Shown in pieces: positions 50,801 to 64,000 of a stretch of DNA of 64,000 nucleotides. Source of the stretch: Hydrogenophaga borbori (GTDB lineage: Bacteria > Pseudomonadota > Gammaproteobacteria > Burkholderiales > Burkholderiaceae_C); NCBI RefSeq assembly GCF_003417535.1, contig NZ_QVLS01000011.1, positions 124,001-188,000 of the forward strand, in the 5' to 3' direction. The first letter of the stretch is position 1. Each line of letters starts with the position of its first letter. The notes beneath the pieces were generated by a model. The model was given only the letters and a program-made list of their open reading frames with translations. It had not been told where the DNA came from and did no database searches. The position numbers were made by a program, and so were the translations under genes.

Positions 50801-52801
50801 TCAGGGCAGTTCCAGGTCCGTCGACGGCGCGTGCAGCTCCACGAAGAAGGTGCAGCCCTGGCCCGGCGCGGTTTCGCACCACAGCCGGCCTTCGTGCCGC
50901 AGCACGATGCGCTGCGCCAACGCCAGGCCCATGCCGATGCCTTCGTAGTCCATGGAGTGGTGCTGGCGCTGGAACATCACGAACAGCGACTTGGCTTTGG
51001 CCAGGTCGAAGCCCACGCCGTTGTCGCGCACGAACAGGGTGTGCAGCCCGCCCACCGCCGGCAGCTGGCCGACCTCGACGCGCGCCCGGGCCACGCGGCG
51101 CGTGAACTTGGCGGCGTTGTCCAGCAGCTGGCCGAATACCTCGGCCAGCAGGATGGCGTCGCCCCCCACCACGGGCAGCTGGGGGTCGACCACCCAGTCG
51201 ATCTCGCGCGGCGCGTTCTCGGCGCGCAGCCGGCCCACGATGCCCAGGATCAGCGGCGTGAGCGAGACCGGCGAGGGGTCGATGCTCAGGCGGCCCAACC
51301 GCGCGTATTCCAGCAGGCCGTCGATCATCTGGCCCATGCGCTTGGCGGCGGTGCCGATGGCGGTCTGGAACTGCAGCAGCTCGTGGTGCTGCGCCGGGTC
51401 CAGGCCCTCTTGCGTGAGCGTGACGTACTGGCCGATGTGGCGCAGCGGCGCGCGCAGGTCGTGCGCCACGGTGTAGGAGAAGGCGTCGAGGTCGCGGTTG
51501 GCGGCGTCCAGCTGCTGGGTGCGCTCGGTCACGCGGTGCTGCAGCTCCTCGTTCAGCCGCGCCATCACGTCGGCCAGGCGCTTGGATTCGCTGAGGTCGT
51601 GCGTGATGACCGACAGGCCTTGCAGCCGGCCCTGCGGGTCGCGCAGCGCGGTCAGCGTGGCGTGCGACCAGAAGCGCGTGCCGTCCTGGCGCTGGCTCCA
51701 CCCCTCGTGTTCGGCGTGGCCTTCCTCCAGACAGACGTCCAGCATCACCTGCACGTCCAGGCCCGCGAGTTCCTTGTCCTGCGGCTCGAACAGCGCGTCC
51801 AGGGAGCGGCCCAGGATCTGGCCGCGCTCGAAGCCATGCAGGCGCTGGGCGCTCTCGGTCCAATCGGCCACGCCCCCGTCGGGGTCGAGGAAGAAGATGG
51901 CGTGGTCGCGGATGGCGTGCGACATCAGGCGAAAGCGCTGCTCGCTGGCGTAGAGCTCGGCGCTGCGCTGGGCCACCCGTTCCTCGAGGTCCAGGTTGGC
52001 GTTGAAGACGAAGTCCTCGGTGCGGCGGCGCTCGGTGATGTCGATGAGCTCGATGAAGAAGCCGTGCGCCACGCCGTCGTGGCTGTCGGGCAGGTAGTGC
52101 ACCTCGTAGTAGCGCGGCGTGCCGTCGGCGTCGGGGCGTTCGGCCTCGTGGCTCAGCGACTCGCCGTTGAGCGCCTTGGCCACGCGCGGCAGCACGTCGG
52201 GCAGCACCTCCGGCGACAGCACGCGGCTGAGGTCGATGCCGATGACCTCGTCGGCGGTGAGTCCGTAGCCAGCCGCGTAGGCGGCGTTGCAGAAGCGGCA
52301 GACCAGGTCCTTGTCGTAGTAGGCCAGGCGCGAGGGCGTGCGGTCGGTGATGGCCTGCAACAGGCGCAGCCGCGCGACGATCTGGCGCTCGATGCGATCG
52401 CGGCCGGTGACCTCGACCACGGCGGTGTGCGAGCGCAGGAAGCGCCCGCTGGCGTCGCGCACCGCGAGCGAGACCAGCTCCACGGAGAAAAAGGCGCCGT
52501 CCTTGCCGAACAGGCGCAGGGTGAGCGGGAGCGCGCGGCCCTGGGCGCGCAGCTCGTGCAGGTGGTCGCGCAGCTGTTGCAGGTCGGCCTCGTCGCGCAG
52601 GCGGGCGAGCGTGGGAAAGTCCAGGTCGCCGCCGCTGGCCAGCCGGTCCACGTCGGCGCGGTCGTGGCCCAGCCAGTCGAGCAGGGTGTCGTTGATGGCC
52701 TGCACGCGCAGGCCGGTGTCCAGCGCGAGCAGGCCGCAGGGGGCGTTGTCCCACAAGGCATGGCCTTCGGCAATCGCCCGTTCGCTGCTCGTGTGTTCCA
52801 T
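50801..52801 (-). CDS. Soluble multi-PAS sensor histidine kinase
   Basis: The 666-residue protein has three PAS domains (about residues 15-130, 145-275 and 300-420), a short coiled coil, a HisKA domain with phospho-His in FSYTVAHDLRAPLRHI, and an HATPase with VRDNGVGFD and GIGMGLALAQRIV. There is no membrane segment, so it senses a cytoplasmic signal. The HisKA type (AHDLRAPLR, YARLGR) is that of phytochrome-like kinases such as Cph1, but no GAF/PHY domain is present. It is divergent from the next kinase (296-bp gap) and has no receiver gene on its side. Confidence 0.9.
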   Translation of the reverse strand: MEHTSSERAIAEGHALWDNAPCGLLALDTGLRVQAINDTLLDWLGHDRADVDRLASGGDLDFPTLARLRDEADLQQLRDHLHELRAQGRALPLTLRLFGKDGAFFSVELVSLAVRDASGRFLRSHTAVVEVTGRDRIERQIVARLRLLQAITDRTPSRLAYYDKDLVCRFCNAAYAAGYGLTADEVIGIDLSRVLSPEVLPDVLPRVAKALNGESLSHEAERPDADGTPRYYEVHYLPDSHDGVAHGFFIELIDITERRRTEDFVFNANLDLEERVAQRSAELYASEQRFRLMSHAIRDHAIFFLDPDGGVADWTESAQRLHGFERGQILGRSLDALFEPQDKELAGLDVQVMLDVCLEEGHAEHEGWSQRQDGTRFWSHATLTALRDPQGRLQGLSVITHDLSESKRLADVMARLNEELQHRVTERTQQLDAANRDLDAFSYTVAHDLRAPLRHIGQYVTLTQEGLDPAQHHELLQFQTAIGTAAKRMGQMIDGLLEYARLGRLSIDPSPVSLTPLILGIVGRLRAENAPREIDWVVDPQLPVVGGDAILLAEVFGQLLDNAAKFTRRVARARVEVGQLPAVGGLHTLFVRDNGVGFDLAKAKSLFVMFQRQHHSMDYEGIGMGLALAQRIVLRHEGRLWCETAPGQGCTFFVELHAPSTDLELP

Positions 52802-53097
52802 GTTGGTGTGGCCTCCCACCCGTCGTGTGCGGGTCTTGCAGGGGGTGTCCCCCGGAGCGGGCACTCTAGCCGCCGATGGCGTGCTATGCAAATGGGGGCT
52901 GGGGCCGCCGGTTCCGGGGTCGGTCTGGCCGGTTGCGCGCTCAGGGCACGCGCGGTAGCCGCCTTGTCCGGGCGATGCCGCCCACGGGAGATGTATTCCC
53001 CCTGTGCAGAGGGGCTTATGTAACGTAGAGTTGCCGGACGCCCGATAGAACGACCGTCAGGGAGGCTGGCGGAGCGGGCCAGGAGGACGCCCCCGGC

Positions 53098-55689
53098 ATG
53101 GCGGGAGACCGCAAGCGCTCGGTACAACTCTGGTTGCCACTGCTGCCGGCAGCGGTGGCATTGGTGCTGCTCGCGCTCATGGTGTGGTCGGTGGAGCGGG
53201 TGGTGGGCGACGAGCTCGAACTGCGCGCCCAGCAGCGGGTGGAGCAGACCGCCGCCATCTATGCCGACCGGCTCTCGCGCGTGCTCGCGCGCCACGCCGC
53301 CGAACTCGACCTGCTCACGCTGACGCCGCGCCAGCAGGTATCGCCCCAAGGCTGGCGCCTGCAGATGGACCGCCTGCGCCAGCGCAACCGGGGATACGTG
53401 TGGATCGGCGCCACGGACAGCGAAGGCCTGGTGCTCGTCGCCAGCGATGGCTTGCTCGAGGGCGTGTCGATCGCTCAGCGACCGGTGTACCTCAAGGGCC
53501 GTGAAGGCACCTGGTTCGGCAGCCTGCACGCGCCGGTGGCGCTGCGCGAGCCCCTGGCGGCGCTCCAGCGGGCGGTGCCCACCGAGCTCGCCGACCTCGC
53601 CATGCCCTATCACGGCGCCGACGGCCAACCCGCCGGCGTGCTGGCCGCCCACCTCGACGCCACCTTTTACGACGCGCTGCGCCAGGACGTCCTGGGCCCG
53701 GCGGACGCCCGGCGCGGCCTGCAGCTGGAGCTGGCCGACCAGGACGGCCGGCGCCTGCTCGGCCAGCGCGCGCGGCTGTCGGCCACGCAGTGGCTGGACC
53801 TGCTGGGCACGCCCGTGGGTACGCCGCGGGTCTTCGAGGACGAGGCGGGCGAGGCCATCCTGCTGGTGCGCCACGGCGTCGACCGCGCCACCCTGCCGGT
53901 GAAGACCGACTGGCAGGTGGTGGCCTGGCAGCCGCTGGGCCTGGCGCTGGCGCCCGTGCGCGAGCTGGAGCGCTACGTGCTGGTCTGGGGCGGCGGCACG
54001 GTGCTGCTGGTCAGCCTGGGCGGCTTCTGGCTGTCGCGCCGGCTCGCGCGGCCGTTCAACCAGATGCTGGACGTGGTGGCCGAGCGCCTGGGCCCGCAGT
54101 CGGACGCCGCGCCCGGCACGGTGCTGCGCGTCATCGCCGAGCAGATGCGCCGCCTGCCCGCGCAGGGGGGCGGCGGCTCGCGCAGCGAGCAGACCCTGAC
54201 GCAGGTGCTGCACGACGCCAGCCGCCTGCAGGCCGTGCTGCAGCACCTGCCCGCGCCCATGTACCTGGTGGACATGGACTTTCGCGTGCTGTTCTGGAAC
54301 GACGCGGCCGAGCGCATGTTCGGCTGGAGCGCGGCCGAAACCGAGGGCCGCCACGTCGACGAGATCTTCCGCGACAAGGATCCGGCCAACAGCGCACGCC
54401 ACGCCATCCGCCCGCAGATGATCGCCGGCCAGGGGCCCTGGACCTTCGAGACCCATCTGCTGCGCCGCGATGGCAGCGACATCTGGGGCGAGTGGCGGCT
54501 CACCAAGGTGTTCGGCGCCGACGGCGAACCCATCGGCCTGCTGGCCCAGGTGCGTGACCTGACGGCCGAGCGCCTGAGCGAGATGCGCCTGCGCGAGCAG
54601 GGCGAGGTGCTGGGCGCCATCATCAACGCCGCCAGCGATGCCGTCATCAGCGTGGACATGGTCGGGCGCATCACCATGTTCAATCCGGCGGCCGAGCGCA
54701 TTTTCGGCCGCGAGGCGCTGGCCATGATCGGCCAGCCGCTGGACACGCTGCTGCCGCCCGAGCACCGGGGCGAGCACCTGGCCCTGATGCAGCGCTTCGG
54801 CAACTCGCGGGTGACCACGCGGCCCATGGGCTTTGGCCGCGTCAAGGGCCTGCGCGCGGACGGCGCCGAACTCGAACTCGAGGCCTCGATCTCGCACGCC
54901 GTGGTGCGTGGTCACAAGCTGCTCACCGCCATCCTGCGCGACGTGACCGAGCGCGTGCGCGCCGAACAGGCGCTGGCGCGCTACCAGCTCGAACTCTCCG
55001 AGCTCACGCACCGCCTGCTGAACCAGGAGCAGGTCACCACGCGCGAGCTGGCCCAGACCCTGCACGACCAGCTCGGCCAGACCCTGGGCGCGATCCGCCT
55101 GTCCTTCGACTCGCTCGTGCAGATGGCCCGCGAGCTGCTGCCGCCGCGCGCGCAGGAGCGCTCGGACACGGTGGGCCGGCAGATCGACCACGCCATCGCC
55201 GAGGTGCGCCAGGCCCTGGTGCGGCTGCGCCCGCCCATGCTGGAAGACATGGGCCTGACGGCCGCGCTGGACAACGACATCCGCCAGCGCGCGGCCGAGG
55301 CAGAGGGGGTGGCGATGCACCTGCAGACCGTGGGCGACGTGGTCGCGCAGCGCTGGCCCGACGACGTGGAGTACGCCGCCTTCATGGTGGCGCGCGAGGC
55401 GGTGGCCAACGCGCTGCTGCACGCGAAGGCCAGCCGCATCGTGGTGCGCCTCGAGGGCGACGCCACCCACCTGCGGCTGGACGTCGTCGACGACGGCGTG
55501 GGCCTGCCCGAGGAACTGGCCTTCGGGCGGCCCGGTCACCTGGGCATGGTCGGCATGCGCGAGCGCGCGCTGGCCATCGGCGCGCGGCTCGGCGCCCGCG
55601 CGCGCAGCGGGCGCGGCACGCGGATCACCCTGATCTGGACGGCCCGTCCCGGCAGCGTCTTCGGCGAACTGCCGGACGCCGAGAACTGA
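53098..55689 (+). CDS. Membrane NarX-type sensor histidine kinase with PAS domains
   Basis: The 863-residue protein has TM1 at about residues 10-30, a periplasmic sensor of about 255 residues (dCache-like, with GYVWIGATDSEGLVLVAS), TM2 near 300-318, PAS domains at about 380-490 and 500-625, and a HisKA_3 domain with LHDQLGQTLGAIRLSF. The C-terminal HATPase ends in GMVGMRERALAIG. This kinase type pairs with NarL-family regulators, and one is encoded 39 bp downstream. The ligand is unknown. Confidence 0.92.
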   Translation: MAGDRKRSVQLWLPLLPAAVALVLLALMVWSVERVVGDELELRAQQRVEQTAAIYADRLSRVLARHAAELDLLTLTPRQQVSPQGWRLQMDRLRQRNRGYVWIGATDSEGLVLVASDGLLEGVSIAQRPVYLKGREGTWFGSLHAPVALREPLAALQRAVPTELADLAMPYHGADGQPAGVLAAHLDATFYDALRQDVLGPADARRGLQLELADQDGRRLLGQRARLSATQWLDLLGTPVGTPRVFEDEAGEAILLVRHGVDRATLPVKTDWQVVAWQPLGLALAPVRELERYVLVWGGGTVLLVSLGGFWLSRRLARPFNQMLDVVAERLGPQSDAAPGTVLRVIAEQMRRLPAQGGGGSRSEQTLTQVLHDASRLQAVLQHLPAPMYLVDMDFRVLFWNDAAERMFGWSAAETEGRHVDEIFRDKDPANSARHAIRPQMIAGQGPWTFETHLLRRDGSDIWGEWRLTKVFGADGEPIGLLAQVRDLTAERLSEMRLREQGEVLGAIINAASDAVISVDMVGRITMFNPAAERIFGREALAMIGQPLDTLLPPEHRGEHLALMQRFGNSRVTTRPMGFGRVKGLRADGAELELEASISHAVVRGHKLLTAILRDVTERVRAEQALARYQLELSELTHRLLNQEQVTTRELAQTLHDQLGQTLGAIRLSFDSLVQMARELLPPRAQERSDTVGRQIDHAIAEVRQALVRLRPPMLEDMGLTAALDNDIRQRAAEAEGVAMHLQTVGDVVAQRWPDDVEYAAFMVAREAVANALLHAKASRIVVRLEGDATHLRLDVVDDGVGLPEELAFGRPGHLGMVGMRERALAIGARLGARARSGRGTRITLIWTARPGSVFGELPDAEN

Positions 55690-55728
55690 TTCGAGCCACG
55701 GCCGACACGACCACAACGGAGAACCCCC

Positions 55729-56370
55729 ATGAGCGACATCTACCTGGTTGACGACCACGCCATGCTGCGTGACGGCCTGAAGGCCGTGCTGGAGGACGCC
55801 GGCCACCGCGTGGTGGGCGAGTCCGCCGACCCGACGGCGGCCCTGGCCGAGATCGTGCGCCTGGTGCCGTCGGTGGTGCTGCTGGACCTGCACCTCGGCC
55901 TGCGCTCGGGCTTCGAGCTGCTAGAGCAGCTGGTGCAACGCAAGGCAACGTCGCGCGTGGTCATGCTCACCATGTCGGCCCAGCCGCGCCACGTGGCCGA
56001 GGCCATGCGCCTCGGCGCCTTCGGCTACGTGCTCAAGGGCTCGCCCGCTCGCGAGGTGCTGGAGGCGGTGGAGGCCGTGGCCGCCGGCCGCAAGCACCTG
56101 GGTGGGCCGGTGGCACAGCTGGCCGTGGAGGGGCTCACGCAGGTCGAGGACAACAACCCCCTGGCCGCGCTGTCGGTGCGCGAACGCCAGGTGATCCAGC
56201 TGGTGGTGCAGGGCCACACCAGCGCGGCCATCGGCGAGCAGTTGCACCTGTCGCCCAAGACGGTGGAGAGCTACCGCAGCCGGCTCATGGCCAAGCTCGG
56301 CGTGAGCGACCTGCCCGCGCTGGTGCGGCTGGCGATCCGGGAAGGCCTGATCAGCGCCGACGACCTCTGA
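55729..56370 (+). CDS. NarL/FixJ-family response regulator
   Basis: The 213-residue protein has a receiver with acidic pair D8-D9, phospho-acceptor D53 (LLDLHLG), T81 and K103, and a LuxR-type HTH (LSVRERQVIQLVVQGHTSAA, then LHLSPKTVESYRSRLMAKLG). It forms a two-component pair with the kinase immediately upstream. Targets are unknown. Confidence 0.95.
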   Translation: MSDIYLVDDHAMLRDGLKAVLEDAGHRVVGESADPTAALAEIVRLVPSVVLLDLHLGLRSGFELLEQLVQRKATSRVVMLTMSAQPRHVAEAMRLGAFGYVLKGSPAREVLEAVEAVAAGRKHLGGPVAQLAVEGLTQVEDNNPLAALSVRERQVIQLVVQGHTSAAIGEQLHLSPKTVESYRSRLMAKLGVSDLPALVRLAIREGLISADDL

Positions 56371-56445
56371 TACGGGGTTCCCCGCTGCCCGCGCGTCCAG
56401 ATTTCCCCGCAGCGCCGCCGCGGCCGCGCGCGCACCATCCTTGCC

Positions 56446-56892
56446 ATGGACCTGGATATCGACATGGCACCCACCCTTCCCCCCGGCCTCGGGCACAGCA
56501 GCCTGCAGGTGCTGGTGCTTTGCCCGCGCGGCCAGGCGCTGCAGGACGTGCGCGAGCAGGTCGCCCGCTGGCCGGTGCCCGGGCAGGTGCGCTGGACCAG
56601 CGACCCGGTGGAGGCGCTGCGCCTGGCGCTGGCGCAGCCGCCGGCGCTGGCGATCGTTGACGCGCGCCTGGACCGTGCGGGCGGCCGCGCCCTGGTGGGT
56701 CAGCTGGCGCGCTGGCGCGCGGACCTGGAGGTGTTCATCTTCGACGACCCGCCGGCCGAAGGCCTGCGTGGCCAGGGCAGCCTGTGGCACTGGTCGGAGT
56801 TGCCGCGCGTGCTGCGCTGGTGGGCGCGCCGCCACCTGCCGCCCCAGGCCCTGCCCGACAGCCAGCCCATGCCGCTGGCGCGCGCCGCCTGA
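56446..56892 (+). CDS. Degenerate stand-alone receiver-like protein
   Basis: The 148-residue protein has the rhythm of a receiver domain: strand LQVLVLCP, helix [12 protein letters not shown], strand QVRWTSD, then [10 protein letters not shown] with D72 at the acceptor position, and EVFIFDDP. The acidic pocket is replaced by Cys-Pro and the Thr/Lys switch residues are not evident, so phosphotransfer is doubtful. It could be an adaptor for the neighbouring kinases. It lies 75 bp after the response regulator. The C-terminus is Trp/Arg-rich (WWARRHLPP). Confidence 0.65.
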   Translation: MDLDIDMAPTLPPGLGHSSLQVLVLCPRGQALQDVREQVARWPVPGQVRWTSDPVEALRLALAQPPALAIVDARLDRAGGRALVGQLARWRADLEVFIFDDPPAEGLRGQGSLWHWSELPRVLRWWARRHLPPQALPDSQPMPLARAA

Positions 56893-56984
56893 ACCCAGGC
56901 GCCCGACCGTCGGAATCAGGGTTTCCTGGCACAAGTCCCCCGTTCTCCCGCCGAAAGCCTGGGAATCCCCCTCTGGAGATCGCC

Positions 56985-58528
56985 ATGCGCAACAACGGAC
57001 CCGTCACGCAGCGTGAGTACCTGATGCAGGAAGGCCAGACCCTGGTCTCCACCACCGACCTCAAGAGCCGCATCGTTTACTGCAACCCCTCGTTCGTCGA
57101 GGTGAGCGGCTATGAGCGCGAGGAACTGCTCGGCCAGCCGCACAACATGATCCGCCACCCCGACATGCCGCAGGAGGCCTTCCGCGACATGTGGGCCACG
57201 ATGCAGGGTGGCCACCCCTGGTCGGGCCTGGTGAAGAACCGCCGCAAGAACGGCGACCACTACTGGGTGCTGGCCAACGTGACACCGGTGATCGACGCCG
57301 GGCGCATCACGGGCTACATGTCGGTGCGCACCAAGCCCACGCGCGAACAGGTGCAGGCGGCCGAGGCGCTGTACGCCCGCATGCGCGAGGAGGCGGCGGC
57401 CGGCCGCGCGGTGCACGTGCTGTCGGCCGGCGAAGTGCGGCGCCGCGCGCCGCTGGCGCGCCTGGGCCGTGCGGCGGGCTGGGTGTTCGCGCAGCGCACC
57501 CTGCTGTCGCTGCTGGCCATGGGGGCGGCCGGCGCGCTGCTGGGCGCCTACCTGCCCAGCCACGCCGCCGCCATCGGGCTGACCAGCGTGGCCGCGCTGC
57601 TGGCGGGTGTCTGGCTGCAGCGCCGGGGCGACCGGCCGCTGGGCCGCATCCTGCAGTCGGCCAACCGGCTCGCCGCCGGCGACCTGGCCACGCGCAGCAC
57701 CGACGCCGCCAACGGCCTGATCGGGCGCATCCACCGGGGCCTGTCGCAGCTCAACGTGAACCTGCAGGCCGTGGTGAGCGACGTGCGCACCCAGGTCGAG
57801 GGCATGCACCACGCCACGCGCGAAATCAGCGCGGGCAGCGCCGACCTGAGCGCGCGCACCGAGGCCCAGGCCGGCAACCTGCAGCAAACCGCGGCCTCGC
57901 TGGAGCAGATAACCGCCACCATCCGGGCCAACGCCGAGTCCTCGGGCCGCGCGGCCGAGCTCGCGCGCCAGGCGCGCGGCCAGGCCGAGCGCAGCGGCGA
58001 AGCCATCGAATCGGTGGCGCGGCGCATGGCCGACATCCAGGCCGCCAGCGAGCGCATCACCGAGATCGTCGGCGTGATCGACGGCATTTCCTTCCAGACC
58101 AACCTGCTCGCGCTCAACGCGGCGGTGGAGGCAGCGCGCGCCGGCGAGCACGGCCGCGGCTTCGCCGTGGTGGCCGGCGAGGTGCGCTCGCTGGCGGCGC
58201 GCGCGCGCGATTCGGCCAAGGAAATCAAGGCGCTGATCCAGGCCTCGCAGGAACAGGTGGCGGCCGGCGCCCGCCTGGTGGGCGAGACGCGGGCCACCGT
58301 GCAGGAGAGCGCCGGCAGCATCGGCCGCGTGAGCGAACTGGTGGCCGAGATCAGCGCCGGCTCGAACGAACAATCCCAAGGCGTGGCGCAGGTCAATGCG
58401 GCCGTGGCCCAGCTCGACAGCCTGACGCAGCAGAATGCGGCCATGGTCGAACAACTTTCCGCGTCGGCCGCCTCGCTGGCGGCACAGGCCGGCACCGTCA
58501 CGGAGACGGTGCGCGTCTTCAAGCTCTG

Positions 58529-58529
<1 letters not shown>
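56985..58529 (+). CDS. aer: Aer-type aerotaxis/redox chemoreceptor
   Basis: The 514-residue receptor has an N-terminal PAS domain nearly matching the FAD-binding domain of E. coli Aer: [33 protein letters not shown] and [18 protein letters not shown] hydrophobic hairpin at about residues 165-205 anchors it in the membrane without a periplasmic domain. A HAMP-like linker and an MCP signalling tip ([20 protein letters not shown]) follow. Aer senses the redox state via FAD and steers cells along oxygen gradients. Its stop overlaps the start of the hybrid kinase (TGATG). Confidence 0.92.
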
Positions 58530-62236
<3,707 letters not shown>

Positions 62237-62254
62237 GGGGCCCGGCCGGCGCGC

Positions 62255-64000
62255 TCAGCCGGGCGTGCAGGGCTGGCGCAGGCGCTGCACCAGCCGGTCG
62301 ATCGCCGCCAGCAGGTCTTCGCCGGTGTTGGGCTTGTCGATCAGCTCGGTGATGCCGGCGGCCGCGGCCTCGCGGCGCAGCTCGGTGCTGAGGTAGCCCG
62401 AGGTGATGGCCATCGCCGCGCCGGGCTGGTGCGCGCGCAGCGCGCGCACCAGCTCCACGCCGTTCATGCCGGGCATGGAGTGGTCCAGGATCGCCAGCTC
62501 GTAGTCCACCTCGCCGCTGCGCACCGCGCGCAGGGCCTCGATCGGACTGGTGAAGACGCGCGGCTCGTGCCCCGCGCGGCGCAGCAGGCGTTGCATGAGG
62601 TCGGCGATGAGCTCGTCGTCGTCGACATACAGGATGCGCGCGCCGCGCACGGCCGGTGTCGTGCGGCGGTCCTCGGGCGCCGCCGCCGGTTCGCCGCCGT
62701 CCACGGGCGCGGCCACCGCGCGGAAGTACAGGTCGAAGCGTGTGCCCTCGCCCGGGCGGCTGCGCACCTGCACCACGGCCTGGTGGTCGCGCAGGATGCC
62801 GTGCACCACCGCCAGGCCCAGGCCCGTGCCTTCGCCCGGCGGCTTGGTGGTGAAGAAGGGCTCGAACAGGTGGGCCAGGGTGGCCTCGTCCATGCCCATG
62901 CCGTTGTCGCGCACGCTCAGGTGCACGCCGAGCGCGGGCCAGTCCTGCGTGGGGCCCTGCGCCAGCACACCGGCCACCGGCAGAGGCGGCGGGCCGGCGT
63001 GCGGCCGCAGCTCGATCTCCAGCCGCCCGCGCGAGCGCTCGGGCATGGCCTGCCAGGCGTTGGTGCAGAGGTTGAGCAGCACCTGCTGCAGTTGCGTCGG
63101 GTCGGCCAGCACCGGGGGGGTGTCGGGGTCGCAGCGCACGCTCAGCTCCACGCCCTTGGGGATGGTGGCGCGCAGCAGGCGCACCGATTCGTCCACCACC
63201 GCTTGCAGCGGCATCACGCGCCGCTGCAAGGCCTGGCGGCGGCTGAAGGCCAGGATGCGGCGTACCAGGTCCTTGGCGCGCGCGCCGGCCTTGAGGATTT
63301 CGCCCACGCTTTCGGCCACGGCGGGCGCTTCGCGGGCGTCGTCCAGCGCCAGGCGCGCGTTGCCCAGGATGGCCGCGAGGATGTTGTTGAAGTCGTGCGC
63401 CACGCCACCGGCCAGCGTGCCCAGCGCCTCCAGCTTCTGCGACTCGCGCAGCTGGGCCTCCAGCGCCAGGCGCTGGTCCTCGGCCCGGCGGCGCTCGGTG
63501 AGGTCGAAGTCGATGCAGAAGATCTCGACGCCGCGCTCGGGGTGCTCGGTGATGATCTCGCTGCACTGCACCTCCACCGGGGAGCCGTCCTGGCGCAGCA
63601 GCCAGTGCACGCCGGTGTTGAGCGTGGCGCGCCCATCCAGCGTGCGCTGGTGGTTGCGGTCGAAGCTGCCGCGCAGCGCGGGCGGGATCACCAGCTCCAG
63701 CATGCTGCGGCCGATGGCCTCGTCGGCGCGGTAGCCGTAGACGTGCTCGGAGCCCTTGTTCCAGTAGCGCACGATCATGTCGGGCCCGTAGGCCTGCACG
63801 GCGATGTTGGGGATGCTGTCGAAGATGCGGCGGAAACGGTCGTCGCTGGCCAGGTCGAGCGAGCGCGCCCGCACGCTGTCGGTCACGTCGCTCACCAGCA
63901 CGGTCCAGTGCACGCGGCCGTCGGGCTGGGGACGCGGCTTGCCCATGCCGCGCAGCCACTTGTGGTGGCCCCGCGCGTCGACGATGCGCCACTCGTGCGC
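62255..64000 (-). CDS. PAS hybrid histidine kinase with C-terminal receiver (partial)
   Basis: The frame is open to the window edge, so the start lies outside; about 581 residues are visible. From the N-terminus they show the end of a PAS/PAC domain ([14 protein letters not shown]), a further PAS domain (about 55-170) and a HisKA of the [20 protein letters not shown] type. An HATPase ([13 protein letters not shown]) and a receiver with [11 protein letters not shown] and [12 protein letters not shown] follow. These resemble NtrB/FixL-like soluble hybrid kinases. It converges on the CHASE kinase with an 18-bp gap. Confidence 0.92.
   Translation of the reverse strand, partial: AHEWRIVDARGHHKWLRGMGKPRPQPDGRVHWTVLVSDVTDSVRARSLDLASDDRFRRIFDSIPNIAVQAYGPDMIVRYWNKGSEHVYGYRADEAIGRSMLELVIPPALRGSFDRNHQRTLDGRATLNTGVHWLLRQDGSPVEVQCSEIITEHPERGVEIFCIDFDLTERRRAEDQRLALEAQLRESQKLEALGTLAGGVAHDFNNILAAILGNARLALDDAREAPAVAESVGEILKAGARAKDLVRRILAFSRRQALQRRVMPLQAVVDESVRLLRATIPKGVELSVRCDPDTPPVLADPTQLQQVLLNLCTNAWQAMPERSRGRLEIELRPHAGPPPLPVAGVLAQGPTQDWPALGVHLSVRDNGMGMDEATLAHLFEPFFTTKPPGEGTGLGLAVVHGILRDHQAVVQVRSRPGEGTRFDLYFRAVAAPVDGGEPAAAPEDRRTTPAVRGARILYVDDDELIADLMQRLLRRAGHEPRVFTSPIEALRAVRSGEVDYELAILDHSMPGMNGVELVRALRAHQPGAAMAITSGYLSTELRREAAAAGITELIDKPNTGEDLLAAIDRLVQRLRQPCTPG

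Noticed and set aside
52153..55893. A 1246-codon antisense frame over the NarX-type kinase
   Set aside because: It is a shadow of the real genes on both strands; its last part reads an out-of-frame version of the PAS kinase.

Overview
The window is high-GC DNA (roughly two thirds G+C), densely packed with genes. It reads as a chromosomal segment of a betaproteobacterium of the order Burkholderiales, most likely family Comamonadaceae. The grounds are two Bug/TctC-type tripartite-tricarboxylate receptors, many LysR/GntR-controlled catabolic operons, a classical betaproteobacterial porin, and intergenic elements typical of that group. The genus is an inference. No tRNA, rRNA, CRISPR array or complete IS element was seen.

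Region by region. 1-1275: the end of an EamA permease, an unrecognised gene and a double-HTH regulator. 1407-5544: a relic integron. It has the first 42 codons of an integron integrase gene (broken), an attI-side junction, and five gene cassettes on the minus strand, each with an attC site. The cassettes carry an HNH nuclease, a hypothetical protein, an AbiV-type HEPN protein, a DUF4062 protein and a frameshifted HEPN protein. 5545-8298: a gene-poor scar, a DUF1428 gene, and an SDR/AraC pair. 8441-13840: a Baeyer-Villiger monooxygenase, an esterase and a Bug receptor, with a divergent LysR gene.

13855-27489: the most unusual part. A heme-oxygenase-like diiron oxidase (HDO) operon (HDO, alpha/beta hydrolase, aldehyde dehydrogenase, DUF336 protein, iron-sulfur flavoprotein reductase) runs leftward. 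Two [2Fe-2S] ferredoxins, an unknown 107-residue protein, a TSUP permease and an ornithine cyclodeaminase homologue run rightward. Two perfect copies of a 13-bp palindrome GTATAC-N-GTATAC lie between them. Three near-copies lie 6.4 kb away, between a membrane transporter and a gamma-glutamyltransferase/GST pair. A GntR gene sits between the two loci. I read this as one regulon for uptake and oxidative breakdown of an unknown, probably nitrogen-containing, compound.

27497-36741: a chemoreceptor, then a phosphonate operon phnDCE-phnA-ADH-phnY with divergent LysR. It would convert phosphonoacetaldehyde (possibly made from 2-hydroxyethylphosphonate by the ADH) through phosphonoacetate to acetate and phosphate. 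36761-46020: GntR, a TRAP transporter, and enzymes for a sugar-acid-like substrate (hydroxyacid dehydrogenase, RraA-like protein, PfkB kinase, PEP-mutase/isocitrate-lyase family enzyme), a second Bug receptor and LysR. 46154-50607: an envelope cluster (COG3014 lipoprotein, YcfL, LpoB, a CsgG-like protein) plus a secreted hydrolase. 50801-64000: a sensory island with two histidine kinases, a NarL-type regulator, a degenerate receiver, an Aer-type receptor overlapping a CHASE hybrid kinase, and a hybrid kinase cut by the window end.

Two 66-nt minicistrons (30788-30853 and 38074-38139) encode related 21-residue peptides. Each is locked by ATGA overlaps to the gene before and the gene after, which looks like a mobile or repeated translational-coupling cassette.
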